Source of the DNA: Certhia americana
Taxonomy: Eukaryota > Chordata > Aves > Passeriformes > Certhiidae
Assembly: GCA_018697195.1 (NCBI GenBank)
Contig: CM031858.1
Coordinates: forward strand, 128,659,133-128,723,132
Direction of reading: 5' to 3'
DNA: 64,000 bases
Numbering within the stretch: the first letter of the stretch is position 1; each line of letters begins with the position of its first letter. The position numbers and the translations under genes are program-made. Shown here piece by piece: positions 1-14,500 of this stretch. The notes beneath the pieces are model-generated. The model saw only the letters and a program-made list of their open reading frames with translations. It was not told where the DNA came from and ran no database searches.

Positions 1-3000
1 ATAAATGATTCTTAATATAAAATGTGAATAGTCTCTTTATCATGGAGTTTCCATGGAGACTATACTTACATATAGGAATATTGTCATCTTGTAGAGATGA
101 CTGGTGTTAAGTACAGCAGCCAAGGCATAATCAAAATATACATTATGAGCAATAATAAAGAACAGCAGTGATATGAAGAAATATTTCCACCTTGGTGTGC
201 TGATGATATCATAAATGAGGTCATTCAAATGCTTTGAAAGAAATCTATTCCCTTACCCCTTGTATTTTTAATGTATTTGAAACAAGTTCTTTGCCTTTTT
301 CTTCTCTTTTGAAATCAAACCCCTTTGAACATATTCCAAAGAAAAATTTTCCTGATTTTTTTCAAGGTTCTGAATTTCTCTGTAAATTGTGTGAAAATAA
401 ATGACAAAAAAAAAAAAAATCTATTCTGTACAACTTGAAAGAATAATAAAAAAGGGGCAGTTTTACTATATAAGTATTTGAAAATATTTCTGGTGTCTGT
501 TCAGACTTATGAATTGCCTTAAGAATGTCCAGTATCTCAGTCAAAAGCATCAGAGCTAGACTTTAACAATAATTTTCTTCTGTGGTTGTAGTTTTATGTG
601 AAAATTATGTTAATTAGCTATAAGGTAGTTTGCACATGTATCTCGAGAGTGAAAGGCAACTTCGGCATGTCACTGGACATGTTCTTTAAATCAGATTCTT
701 GAAATCCAAAGACCGGTACTTTTACTTACATTTTTTTTTTTCTTTGTCCACTCCAAAACACCTCCCACTCACAAAACCAATTGCTTTGCCTCAGGCAGCC
801 TTCGGGTTGGCAAAGCAAGAATAAGAATGTTTAATAAAGTGTGATAGCAGAGTTGCAAGTATAGCAAGCCAGTGAAATGAATTCTTTATAGCATGTGAGA
901 TCATGGTTAAATACGTAGAAAGGGACTTTGCATACGGAGAACAAATCTAGTACACTGGCCTTGAGCCTATGGTATTCCTGTGTTTACACATAGGTTATGT
1001 AACTTATTAAATTTTGTTTTCCCTGTACATGGTTTGTCAAATTTCAGTTGAGCTGCACAGTGCAGCTGGTATTTTGCAAATGGAAAAAAGCGATGGTGAA
1101 GAAGAAAAGCATTGTTGGAATAATGCATGTGAAATCTAACTTTACAAGGGAAAAGAAAAGTGTCATCAAGTTTTACTCAGCATCTGAAAATGGAAAATAC
1201 TTGGATTTGCCCCTTATTTGTGTGCATAGATATATTTCTCATTCTACATGTTTCTGAGAAAATACAACAGTGCAAAATGAGCTGCAATGTAAGAAACTTG
1301 CTTTGCAAAACAGGGTCTTTTGTGGCTGTGTTGCAAGTCTGTTGCAAAATCTTTGTGTGGTTTTGCTGCAATTCTGAAAAAAAACCCAAACAAAAACTTC
1401 ACATTCTGCTATCGGTCCTTTCTTTTCACCTTTTTTTCTTCTTGGTTACCTATACAGCTTACATTATTTTTCAGTACATTTTCCCTCCAGTGTGACATAT
1501 TTAAAAAACATTAGAATGAAATATTTTTGAAAATGAAACCAATTTCTCCACTGTTAAAATGTACTGTGTTAAATAATGTGTTCCTTTAATTACTTTGTTT
1601 GCTTCAGCCACTATACATATTTTAGAGCTAATCTTGTGGGGTTTCATGTAGACACTAAAACAAAACAACCCAGCATTTCATTAATACGTCCAAATACATA
1701 CCCTTTCTAGAATATAAACCATTAAAATGTTCAATATCATCTCAAAACTCATGGTTTCCCTCAAGAAAAGGAACATTCAGTGTCTGTATATATATGTGCA
1801 AACCTTGAATATTGCTTGTTTCACTTAGATCCAAATTTGCATGAATTACCAAAAAGTCCACTGATTGCTCATAATACTATCACATAGGTTCTATAAAGGA
1901 TCTTCACACAAAATTTGCAACGAAACTAAAAAACACAAGAGGCAAACAACTCAATTAATATATTATTGCTTATTTAAAAATATTTTAAATTATATAATGG
2001 CAAAGATTGCTTTGTTCAATGCAAAATCAAGCTAAATTCTGCTGCATAATTTCCAAATTATTTCTGTAAGTGCATCATCTAAATATGTGAAAATGCTGAA
2101 CTTATAATTACATGTTTGATTAAAACATTTGCAAATACTTCTTTTGAATCAGATGCCAATGCTATTGCAAGCTTGAGCTTTATGTACTTAGATTTAGGAT
2201 TTACAATTTGATCTTGGATGAGTACAGTAGCTGGCTGGACAGAATACCATGTAAAATGTACAGTTTAAAGAGATGTCCATTGTGTATGTTAACTACATTC
2301 CTGTTAAGAGCCACATGCTCCTTCTTTCTTGTGAAAAGATCTCCTCTTTTTACTGTTCATATCATGAAATGAGTGGTTTTAGGTTTTCAGAAAATGGTTA
2401 CCCAGGAACCAATTATTCAGTGGAAACTCTTTAGTCTAAAGCAGTAATTAATTTAATATTAATGTATAACTGCCAGAATTGTTTTAGTCTACTACAGACA
2501 CTTTGGGGACAGGTCTGTTTGGGCTACTGAATTTGAATGAGCTACAAAGTGAGGGTAGTTCCATTATTTTTCTTTTTTTTGCTCATATAGACTACCTACA
2601 GAAGGGTACAACTTCAAAGAAACACCAAAGGCTATACTAGGCAGTTCCTATAAAGATTTGGTTGCAAAGTCTGAAAAACCTATGGCAAAAGTTTACAAGA
2701 TTTGGCCATGTATTTTTAAAATTAAATGGAAATATCTTTTTTACTCAAAGACAAGAAAAATACATAAAATCTTGAAGTTTGTATATATTTCTTCACTAAA
2801 TTTTTATTTATTCACTCAGTCTTTTGTCTCACTTTGTCTAGGAAAATTAGACTTGATGCTACAAATGCAGATAGCTAATGCTGATACTTTAATAGCCAGC
2901 ATTAATTTCAAAACAAATCCTATCTCTCTGACTTCAGCAAGTAGGAATCAACCCATTTCTTCCTTTTTCTTGCCACTTCACCTTAGATCTAGTTCAGTCT

Positions 3001-5402
3001 TTGGTGAGTTTGTGGGCACAGTTTTCCAGATTTCCTCCTTTTGTCTTACTTAATCACAGCTCTTCTGTTTGGGCACTGAGCCAAGTCCTGTGCTCACTTG
3101 AAAATGCATTCTTGGAAAATTATGGGTATGGATCTAGTCCCAAGCCACTCAAGATACAATCCACACATTTTCTGATTAGAGTGGGGCAATATGTGGTTAA
3201 AAACTGTGGTTTAATTGCCTTTCTTTGGATTTAAAACATATCTAGATCATATTACTTAAAAAGTTGATTTTAAAATATTTTCCTGGTTTCTGAGAAATGT
3301 TTGTGCTGGTTATATTGTACATCCTGAATCGAAACTCCAAGGGCTAAATTTTGTCTTTATGAGGACAGTTACTTTTCTGAAACCATATTTAGGTGGGGTT
3401 TTTCCCCCTTTCGAGATTATGAAAATAGTCTCAGAGAGAAAAAAATCAGAAAGTTATTTTAATTTACTCATTCTTCAATATGAGCATCACCTCTTCAATG
3501 AGTGACAGAATTAGAACAGTAGAAATAAATTTTATCATCATATTGACTACCTTTCTGCTAGAACAGAGTTCTTTCCCAACATAATTTTTCTAGTACTTCT
3601 TCCTGTCCAATATAAATACCTCCAAACTGTCAAAACTTGTTAGCATTATACATGTATTTGAGAATAAGTTCTCTGGAGCAGAAAATTATTAATCTTTATT
3701 TTGATAAAACTACAAGTGTTACTTTTGATCTATTTTAGTGGTCTTCTCAGTCATTGCCAAAGAAAACACCTTGTTTTTTATTTTATTATTTTTTCATGCT
3801 TCACTTGTTTGATCTTTTTATCCTTTATGTTGGTGTTTTAAAAAAAAGTTACTTGTGATGATGTCTAAATCTACATCCTAATCTTAACTTCTGTTCTCTC
3901 CATGATTGATATTTCAGATGCACAATATTTCCCAGAATTTAAATGCAGGACTCAAGGGACTAAGCCTATTTTGTTTTTTCCCTTACAGCCTTAGTAAGCA
4001 TGTGTATTCTATCCATTCTTACAGCTTGCTGTTCTTCCAGGCAATAGACTATTGCTTTTCTTCGTCAGGCCCAAAAATAAGTTGTGATAAGAATTCATGA
4101 TTTCTTTAGATGTTCTCTCTAATTTTCTTCACCCCTTCTAACTGTTTCAGCAAACTTCTTTTTTTTTTTTTTTTTTTTTGTAATTACTTTCTGTTAATCT
4201 ACTTCCATACCGATTTATGCCTTATTTCCTGAACCCACAAATTCAGCATAGAGCAAAAATTAAGTTCACTGTATCATCTGTGCTGGTGCAAAGCACAACT
4301 GCATTCTTCTGAGTCTGCTACTTACAACATGGCTTTTATCATCAAAGACCCCTATTTTCATCCCCATTGTTCATAGTATTCCTGTTCCATTTTTCTATTC
4401 TGCATGTTCCTTATAATTCAGCACCATATTTCCTTTGTTCATCACAGATCCAACTATGTTTTTCTAACCTGTTTTACAGGTTATTGCAGCACATAACTGC
4501 TGAAAAGCTGAAGGACTTCACAGCTCCATAGCTCTGGCCTGATGTCCTCTTTCCCTCTTAACTCTGCAGTTAGCAGGAAAGGAAACAAACAGGGCTAACC
4601 AGATAACTTTAGTTATTTAAATAACCAGTAACATATGTATGTGAGCTTGGCGACTATACATTTATATATATATTTAGCGTGTGCAGCACCTGGACATGAC
4701 CAAAGCATGGAGCATTGTATAAGGGGAAAGAGCAAACAATGGGGAGACTGAGGATGCCCCACTGAAATTACTCTGGAAAAGCGTTACTCTGGAAAAATGA
4801 CCCACAGATTGCAGAGGATGCCCTGAAGAGGATGCTCATCTTAGAAGATTCCTGTTACATCTCTTTCCATCCAGCCACTACTGCATTTTCCTTTCCCTTT
4901 TCTTTTTTCCTCTCCTTCCCTTTATCCCTCTTTTCTGTCTTTTTCTTTTTTTTTTTCTCAGAAATAATTTTACTACTAGCATTGGTGGATGTTATATGCT
5001 ATGGCCACTACATATAAACCTTTGTGCATGAAACTTTTCTCAACATTTTTATGCGACGCACATTTATCTCCCTGAACTTAATGAGACTGAATAAGAAAAG
5101 GAAACATATCCCATTTATTGGAATTTCATAGCCTGCTTCTACCAACAGAAATTTGTAAATTAATATATACAAATATTCACTGCAATTTTTTTGAGTTTTC
5201 AAAATTTCATAGGAGTGGTAAATTGGTGATTTTCGTCCTTGTAAAATCTAAAATACAGGCCAAAATCTTGTCAAATGACTCTGTTCCTGCAGTATTGATT
5301 CAGGTCTCACTCATTATTTGTTTGAAGTAGTGAGAAGATGCCATGGCATGTGATCTAGAATATATTTTTTGATCTGTGATTGTTATTTGCTGTTCACTGT
5401 AG
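1..5402 (+). other. SLC26A7: Intron of SLC26A7 upstream of the first visible exon (partial)
   Basis: I looked for the preceding exon, which should end with a Gly-Phe-Phe-Tyr-type sequence, and did not see it, so this whole stretch is read as intron. It is AT-rich. It holds a 21-bp T run (4159-4179), a pyrimidine-rich tract of about 75 bp (4885-4959), and an intron end TGTTCACTGTAG before 5403. Open frames here are short, lack family resemblance and are taken as chance. Confidence 0.75.
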
Positions 5403-5555
5403 ATTTATGCCTATGCGTTTGAGAATATCAGAACAGTTCAGTTGGAGGCATTACTTCTCTCCTTGCTGAGCATTGTGGTACTTGTCCTTGTTAAAGAACT
5501 GAACGAGAAATTTCACAGAAACATTAAAGTTGTCCTTCCCATTGATCTACTTTTG
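5403..5555 (+). CDS. SLC26A7: SLC26A7 exon: membrane helix near TM7 and following loop
   Basis: 51 codons, phase 0 to 0. The acceptor is ...CACTGTAG and the donor TTG|GTAAGT. It begins [18 protein letters not shown] and runs into a strongly hydrophobic helix ([16 protein letters not shown]), then a basic loop and VVLPIDLLL. The helix and the KELNEKF loop match the SLC26A7 paralogue closely. An in-frame Met inside (5442) is not a start, because the frame is open through the acceptor and the family sequence continues upstream. Confidence 0.96.
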
Positions 5556-8500
5556 GTAAGTACAAAATTATATATCAGTCTTTTTCTTACAAAGCTTTCT
5601 GTGGCTCAATCTGCTGAAGTTTACTGTGCTGTCTATAGTTACCCACACCCACACCTGCCACTTATTAAACAGACAGCTGATTTTCATGGCTGTAAGTTAA
5701 TTGTAAGAACAGGAAACAGTTTGGCTTAATAATTAAGAAAAATGACATAAGCTCCCAATTTGTATAATATTTTTCATATGTTTGCTACTTTTTACATAAT
5801 CACAAGAACATGAAGCCAAGAATGCTAAAGTGTAGGTTTGAAATAGAAAATAAAAAGCAACTGGCACATTGTAACTCCAAGCAAGTCTTGTTCTGGGTAG
5901 TGCTGCCTTAGATGTTGCTTGTTATTTATCTACAACAAAGTTAAATAGCTATGCTATGGTTTTCTATCACTTTACTAACAGTTTTCCTTTAACATGGCTT
6001 TGACTAAATTGAAATTAGAAATTGCATTATAAACCCCTACTTTAAGGATTAAGCTGTAGTCAAATGATCAGCAGCAGATCACCATCAGAAGGTTTGTTTT
6101 TTTTTTTTTTTTCTCTAAACCTCAAAAAAATACAAAGTATGAAGGACAGTTGTTTTTCAGGGTGTATTATTGCAAGTAGTTTTCTGTTACTAGAAAGAAA
6201 ATATTTACAAGGGCAAAATGCTGGAAAAAGGAGGTAATGTGATCCTGGTCTCAGTGTTACCTTTTTAAAAATATTGGATAAAATGTACCAGCAAACTAAA
6301 GCTTGTGGACTGGAACCCTGTTCTATTGGGATTTGTGTGCTCATGTCCCTTGAAATAGAGGAAATCAGTTTGAACCTCCAAAGGGCCAAACGTTTAGTAC
6401 CTCTGCAAGATTCATAGCTGCTAGAACACAAAACCAAGAGGCAGACACATCTGCTGTGTTCTGTGCTGAACTCAACTCAGCCAATCTGGAATGGATGTAC
6501 TCAGAGAACATCATCTGAATCAGATTACTCAGGAACACTTAAATCACGAACGAATTTAAGCTGCTCACATGAATGGCAGTGCTCTGAGCTCATGCTCAAC
6601 AGAGGGACTTTGGACACTGAGTGCCAAGGCTCCTGAGGTTTTGCAGAGAGCCATACAAATCTCTTTCATTAACACAGAATGTACAAACTGCACTATAGTC
6701 TTGTTTCATTATTGTGTCCAAATCTTAGTTTCTTTTGACTCTCTTCCACATTTGCCAAAAAAAAAAAATTCATAATGATATTTTCCTGTCTTACTGGATT
6801 GATATAAGAATAAATGCATGAACAGTGCCACGTGCTTAGGTGTGGCAATAATAGGGACCATGTCAGAAGCAACAGAAATGTAACATTTTTTTCTTTTTGA
6901 ATCATTAGATAATTGCTACATCCATTGCTTGCTACTATGCTGATATGGAATACGTCTACGGGATAGAAGTTGTGGGAAATATTCCTAAAGGGTAACGTGG
7001 GTTTTCTTAGCTTGTGGTTTTTAAACATATTTATTTCTGAGAACAGTCTCTGAAAAGGTCAAAGTAGTTTCTGAAATAAGAAGCAGTAAAAATGTATTTT
7101 CTTTGTTTCCTGTCTCCTCAGATACTCTCTCACAATTCAATCCCATGTTAACAAGTTATATGTGCATAGATATCATCACAAAAATGTACTTTTGTACGTT
7201 TTCATAGCTTTTTATTGCCTTGTGGAATAAAAAGTAGATACTAAGTATGTGATGATGTATGACAGGAGGGCAGGGCAAAAGTAGATACTAAGTACTTGAT
7301 GATGTATGACAGGAGGGCAGGGCACTCTTCACAAGATTATTGCAACCTTTTTTTGAGGGTTGGCTTGGGTTATTTAGAAAGGATTTACAATGAGATAATA
7401 TTTGTAGATTACTATGCTTCATTCTTCTCCACCCATATAGTAATTTTACAAAATGTGGTTTCTGAGGAAATGTGAAAGATTTAATTATGCTTAATCTCAA
7501 AAAGAACGTTTTTACTATAGTTAATAATACACTTTCCTCCATGACCTTGAAAAGAAGGCAAAAAAAAATCAATATAATTAGCTGGAAAGAGAAATTAGAT
7601 TAGTTGTCAGACAAAATGTTCAAACTCTACAGGTTGGTATAGAAGAGCACAGCTGTTGTGTAATCTCCTGCTTGGATATCGCAGGGTTTTCCTGAATTTC
7701 ACACAGTACGAGTCCAAGACAGCATGAGTGCCTGTGTGGCAGCTTGCACTGAAAGAAATAAAATTAGGGACATTTCTGAGAAAGAATATGGTTTTTTAAG
7801 TATTTAGAGCATGTTATGAATCTGAGACTAAAACACAGCTAAGTGTGCCCCTTCTATGTGTAATGAATAGGTAAACTGTGTTTGTGCAGTTTTAATCAGG
7901 AATTTATTTTCTGTCTAACCTCATACAAGGAGTATTGAAAAACAGAAGTAGATCCTGGATCATTCCTGGATATTTTTAGGCATTTACCTGAAATACCTAA
8001 CTGTCTTATCAGTGGAGAGCATCAGAAACCTTAAGAGCACAATTTGGTTTTCAGATGGTGTGATTTGTGCTCTGGAAAGACCAAAGGTTTTTGAAGAGTT
8101 CAGAGAAAATCTGGGGTGGTTTGGTTCATAACTTGGGTAGTTTCACTGCAATCCTCATTAGATGGAATAAATGTCTGTACTGTCACTAACCGACAGGAAT
8201 GCAAAATTTTTTAAAGATTTAAGTTTAATTTTATAGGATTTAAGTTAAATTTATAGGAAAAACTATATTAAAAAGGAGAAAATATACAGTAGTCTCTTCT
8301 ACTGAACATTAAAAAATTAGTGAATGATTGCTAATTTTATTTGTCAGTCATGGAGTTAATTTATCAACATCTCTATAATTTCTCAAATTGAAATTTTCAA
8401 ATTGAATACTCCATCTGAAACGGTTTCATGATCTACAAATTCTCTTCTGCTGCTCCCAACAGACTGAGACCTTAATTAATCTAAAATATTAAAAAATGTC

Positions 8501-11500
8501 ACTTTACAAGTAATACAAAATTAACTGTTCCTGCAGAGATTGTTTCTCTGCACTTGCATTAATTGTTAGCATATAGAGACTATGTATCAAGTTTTGCAAA
8601 AAATTCTGTCTTTATTTTTATAGGTTGCCATCACCAAAAGCACCACCCATGAGTGTCCTGCCTGAAGTAGTCACTGAAGCTTTTGGAGTGGCACTGGTTG
8701 GTTATGTAGCCTCACTAGCTCTTGCTCAAGGTTCTGCTAAAAAGTTTAAATACACTGTAGATGACAACCAGGTAAAGCTCTTTCTTACTGTCACTGAGCC
8801 TTGAAATGACTTCACCATTTGGGGAAAGTATTATAGATGAATGACCAGTAGGAAAAAATATGTTCCATATAGCATCCTGATGTCTTCTAGTGTTTACAGT
8901 AACACACAAATTTTATTCAAATTATCTCTGCAGAATGCCCTCGTAGGTTGACCTGCTCCTTTTGGGGAAGCTCATCCTTCAGGATAATCTTGTAATGCTA
9001 CATTCAGTGAAACATTTGGGTATTGCGTTTTTCACTACTCTAACAAGAGACAGCTTCTCCTCTGGAAGTTGAGCTCTTATAGACAAGCTATGATGTTAAG
9101 TCAGCCACTAATAGACAAAACAAAACAATTCTGAAACAAAACCAGGTATTTATAGCCCCAGGACTTATCTGATGTTATAATAAGAAATTATTTATACTTC
9201 TGCAACGTAGAAGTCTTACCTGAAATACAGGTTTATTGGTATCTAAGAAGCTGGATGAGTTCAGAGAGTGCTGCCAAATTTAGGAGCATTCTGTTTCAAG
9301 TTCCACTTTCCAGAGGACATGTTTAAATAAAACTGGGCCATCTCTACACTACTACATTGCTTATCATGGTGGGTGGGTAACTCCAAGCCAACTGGAAATC
9401 CATGGAGATACTAATTCAAGCAATGTAGTAAGAAAGGCTCAATTTCAGATAACTGGCACTAGTGTGCTGAAAATATTGCCTCCACCTTTATGTTAAGTGG
9501 TTTGGGATAAATGACACAGGGTTGAATGAAGAAGAGTTGTTTTGCAGCTGGAGATCTATTTGAACACCCTAATCTAGACAGATTGGCCTTGCATCATCAG
9601 GCCCTGTCCTTTACAACTCTTATGTCATTGGAAAATACAGTGGGAACATTCTTGTCTGTTCAGGTCTCTAAAATATTTCTCAGTTTGAATACATTGGGCC
9701 ATGAATTTCTATTCATGCTGCAGAGGCATGTTTCTATGGAGCAGAGGGAGAATGCTTTGAGCTCAGTGCAGGCCAGACTCCAGGGTGACATGCTGCTTTG
9801 TTTCAAGGCACTCTATGGAACACAGCAACCTTTCTTTTCTTTCTGTGTGTCTTTCTGCACCTTTGGAAGGTTACACAGGTTCCTTACTGAAGTCTTGGAA
9901 ACTCTGTATGTGTGCATCAAATAATGGAGCAAAAGAGCAAAACATCCATGAGAGGAGAGCAGTGAGGTGGTGTGGCTGCAGTGCCTTCAGGGGCCAGGCA
10001 TAGCACTTGGAACGAGGGCTTGTGGGTGTGGGAGGCTGCTGGCCAAGCTCCAAGGGGGTGCTGCTTTGTGCTTTGAAGACAAACTCATGAGCTGCTGCTT
10101 TCCTGGCTGGACACAACTCCATTTTCCTACAGATTTTCCTCAGCAGACCAACTTTCTCCTTAAAGTCTGCGATGCTGGGTGGCCACGGCGGAACACTTCC
10201 TTAGAAAACACCATTCCTCTTAGGCTGCACATATGAGGTGGCTTCTCCACTTTTTCTTCTACGAATCTTTATTCAGACATGTCTGCATTTTGACTGTGAA
10301 CAAACACCAAAAACATTTTTGATGAAAGACAGCATGCATATAGTATGGCTACCACACTTCACTTTCACTAAAACAAACTCTAAAGGAAGAGAAATCAGTA
10401 GCTGTCTTTTTCCAGTAAGCCATAAACCAGAAATGATCTGAACAGTTTCCAGACACCAGTACTTGGTGCTCTGGCCAGTTATAAAGCAGATGTGGATCAA
10501 GATGTAAATATTTTGGTTGAATTTATTCTTCAAAACTTAGTAGTAGCATTTATTCTGTGAACAAAATGTCCCTCTTGCTTTTGATGAATCTGCTTCAACA
10601 GCTCTATCATTCAAATGAGTTCAGAGTTGTGAGAAGATCTATTCTGTTGGGAAACCCTTTCTCATGAACCTGTGGGATTTTTTCCCTCAAAAATGTGCCC
10701 ATCCTTTATCATTGCTAATATTTACACAGGGGACTCCTTTATTGGCAAGAGGCATTGAAATGACAGAAAAATAGGGAAAAAACCCATCTTCTGTTTAATG
10801 ACTTTGCAGGAATTTTTGGCTCATGGCCTCAGCAACGTGATTCCTTCATTTTTCTTTTGCATACCAAGTGCTGCAGCGATGGGACGGACGGCACTTTTAT
10901 ACAGTACGGGCGCCAAAACACAGGTAACGGCTTATGGCAAAGTACGTCGGAGATTTAAAGCTGTGATTCTGCTCACTGCAACTTATACTGATTTATCCAT
11001 TGCATTTCCCTAGTCTCCCTTTTTCTCTGTCCTGGGAATGACTCTTCCCTGTCATTTCTAACAATCTGCATGAAATTGCATCCGATCAGTGATGTCTTCC
11101 TAGGAAAGATAGTGTTTCAATTTATTAATTTTTGCCTGTTTCATTCAATATGAACTGTAAGGACCGTGGCAGCAAGGAAGTTAGAAGTTGTGTTTTCAGA
11201 CTAGAGGAAACTACACAAAAGCCCTTTCAGTTCATGTGAATTTGTCAGCATTGTAATGAAAGTGCCCTCTAATGGTGTTTAATGGATTTAATGGAATAGT
11301 CTAAAATGAAGTTTTAGGAAAAAAAATCACATTTCATTTATCTAATTTAATTTATCTTCTAGCTGATTTCCAAAACAAAATGAAAGTAAATTTTAGAGCT
11401 GTTTTTTAAAAAAAGCACAAGTAATCTCCCAGCTTCTGCCTTGTACTTGTCCTGTCCCTGAGCCCACAGAGATGACATGCAGAATTTTGAGGATGTTTGT

Positions 11501-14500
11501 TGCTGTTTCTTACTGGAGGAAACTCAACCAACAAGCTGCCAACACAGTAGCTCAGGAAAGAGGGGACTGTAATTGCTGAGAATGATAACTGTGACCCTGT
11601 CAGCCTCTCATCTGTCCAAACTGTGCTTGTGAACAAGAGAGAAGCAAACCACCTGGGGTACCCCCACAGCATTGCCTCTTCCTCTGACACTCAAGGGCCC
11701 TTCAGTGGCAGCCTGCCATATCAATGCCATATCCTTTGGGGTTCATTGCTATTGTCCCAGTGACAGGACAAGAGGAAACACCAACAAGCTGATCCAGGGA
11801 ATGTTTAGATTAGATCTCAGGAAAACTTTTTTTTCCAGAAAAGGGTTGTAAAGCATAGGAACAGACTGCCCAGAGTAACAGCACAGTCACCATCCTGGGA
11901 AGTTTTCAGAAATTGTGTGAATATGGCACTTGAGGATGTGGTTTAATGATGAACATGGTGGTGGTGCTGGGTTGACAGTTGGGCTTCATGAACTTGAAGG
12001 TCTCTTCTAACCTTAAAGTTCTATGATTCAATTATTCTATTTTCATTTTATAGCTGTTTCACTTGCATTTATAGAGGACATTAGCTGCAAGGAAAAGGTT
12101 CATGAGGTACAAGACTAAATACAATCCATAGGTACTGTTTCTCCTCAGCCATGTCTTGCAATTATTTCTCATGCAGATGCCACAATAAGGAATTACACAG
12201 GGCTTTACTTCAATACTCTACATGTTGACTACTTGCTAATTAGCCTACAGAGTACTCTGAACTCACTTAATCATAATGGATAACTAATAATAACTTTGAA
12301 AAGTATTTATATGTAAATATTTTAGCTACCACTTGGCTAATGGTTTTTTCATATATTTTAGTTGAATTTGATGCCATACAATATGCCATCATCCTCACAT
12401 TCTCTTCTGTAATCTGTTAATATACTGATTGTACAATTTACAGTTGTACTGCATCTTGTACATGGAAAAGCATGTACTGGCTTTTGGCTTTTCCGTGGAA
12501 GATTTGAGGTAATCTGCAGACCAATAACCTGAAAGCATATGGGGTATTTGAGCATGTTGACTCTGGTACATGTAGGGAAAGACCCAGATAAAAGGTTATT
12601 CAATACATGAAATGTAAAAAGAAACTACTATAATTTGGTTTCAAGACAGCAGACACAATAAAATCTCTTGATTTATCCATTGGTTTCACAGTATAGCAGT
12701 GCCTGTGTATAAAAGTTAAGAACGAGGCTGTGGGTTAGCACTATGAGAGTATTTTAACAGGCATATCAATCTCTCCTCTGCCTTCTTGGAAAGCAACACA
12801 TCAGCTTAATGCTCTCCTTTGTGGCTGTCCAGGCAGAATGAGGAGATGAGAAGATCATCACTTATAAATATTGGTCAGGTCACAAGCAAAAAGAAGCTTT
12901 TCCTTAACATAGAGGGAATTCAGTTTGGCATAGGGCATGGAAGAAATGCAAAGAGCCTTTCAGGGGCACAGAACAGCCCTTTTTTCTCAAATGGCTATAC
13001 CTGGATTGCAGTTTTGTCATTTTTTTCTCAGTGATATATTTTCCAGGGAGAAAACAGAAGTGAGGAACTCTATCATGGACTAGAAGTGTCCTTCAAATAG
13101 AATCAACACTTTTTTTCTTGTTCTTCATGAAGGCAGAAAGAGGGAAAAGTTCCTTGTGACTTTACCAGCAGATTTTCTGTCCCTTTTTATGTAAACACTC
13201 TGTCTATCCTTCTTGATGATATTTTTAAGTACACCATGACTTTAATTTTCTAGTGTTTTAACAACTTGTCTGGTTTTGTTTTTAACAACTTGTCTCTTAA
13301 AATGAAACCTAATTATTTTAGTAAAGAAACATATTATCAATATAAAAATAAAGTGAGCATCTGTCTACTTATCGTCAAAAACCTTCTGTGAATCTGAACT
13401 GTATATTTATAAGACCAGAAGTACTCAGTGAGTACTTTGAGTGGAATAGGACAGTGCAATTTTACTGTAGTTTTCCATCCGATTAATGCCATAAATACTG
13501 TGAAGAAATATATAATTATTAGACTATATATTTTTCTGAATTTGTATTACTTTCATTAATTATAATCTTTAGTGTATTTTAAAATGGTACCTACATTTCC
13601 TTAAGTAAATACACTGATATTAACATGAAATCATTAGAGTTTTCTGGTTTAACAATAATTTTCTTTTAGTGAATCCCAACAAAAGAAATTAGAAGTCTTC
13701 TCTTGTGGAAAAAATTATAGCATACATAATTCTTGCTTAGTGCTATGGTAGATCTGTTATTTAGCACAACATGGGGTGCATGGCTATAAATAAGTTGCAG
13801 AATGACAGTGGGTGCTGAGAAACCTCTGAGATGAGACATTGAGAACACACATGTTCCATTTAATACTCAAGTGTGTAAGTGATGCCCTGACCTGTGTCAG
13901 TGTGCTGGCAGCAGGATCAAGCACAGATGTTGGGATCTCTCACTATGTTATCACTGTAGCTGATTAAAGGTAATAACCAGAGATTAAAACTGAAATTGTA
14001 TGCATCTGCAATCCATTAATAGCTAACACCTTCAACATCATATCCTTAACTTTGTCTACAATATTTTATAATTTATCCTTTCCACAATTTCTTTTGTTGT
14101 TTTTGTTGTTATTAGACTGAATGATCTGCAATTCTTGTTTATTGTTTTAGGTGGCTTGCCTTATTTCTTGTTTATTAATTCTTGTGGTGATCTACACAAT
14201 TGGACCTCTGCTGTACTGGCTTCCTATGGTATGGTACTACTTCTTTTTAAAGATTAAGATATCAAGCATTTTCTAATGACAGTTTCATTCAGGGAAAGAC
14301 CGTGCAACTTTTAAAACAGCCCTATTTAATTTCAATGGCTGAAAGAATAGTATGGGCAAGACAAATTTTGAAATCATAAAATACAGAGGTGACAGCATAA
14401 GACATACAGATTTTACAAATATATAGTTACATATATAGGCTATCATGTAAGCATATAGAACTCTGGGCACATAGTTTATGAAAAATATACACCTAGATTG

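Noticed and set aside
6060..6437. 125-codon minus-strand open frame in an SLC26A7 intron
   Set aside because: It includes a frame through a poly(T) run giving a lysine string, with no family resemblance.
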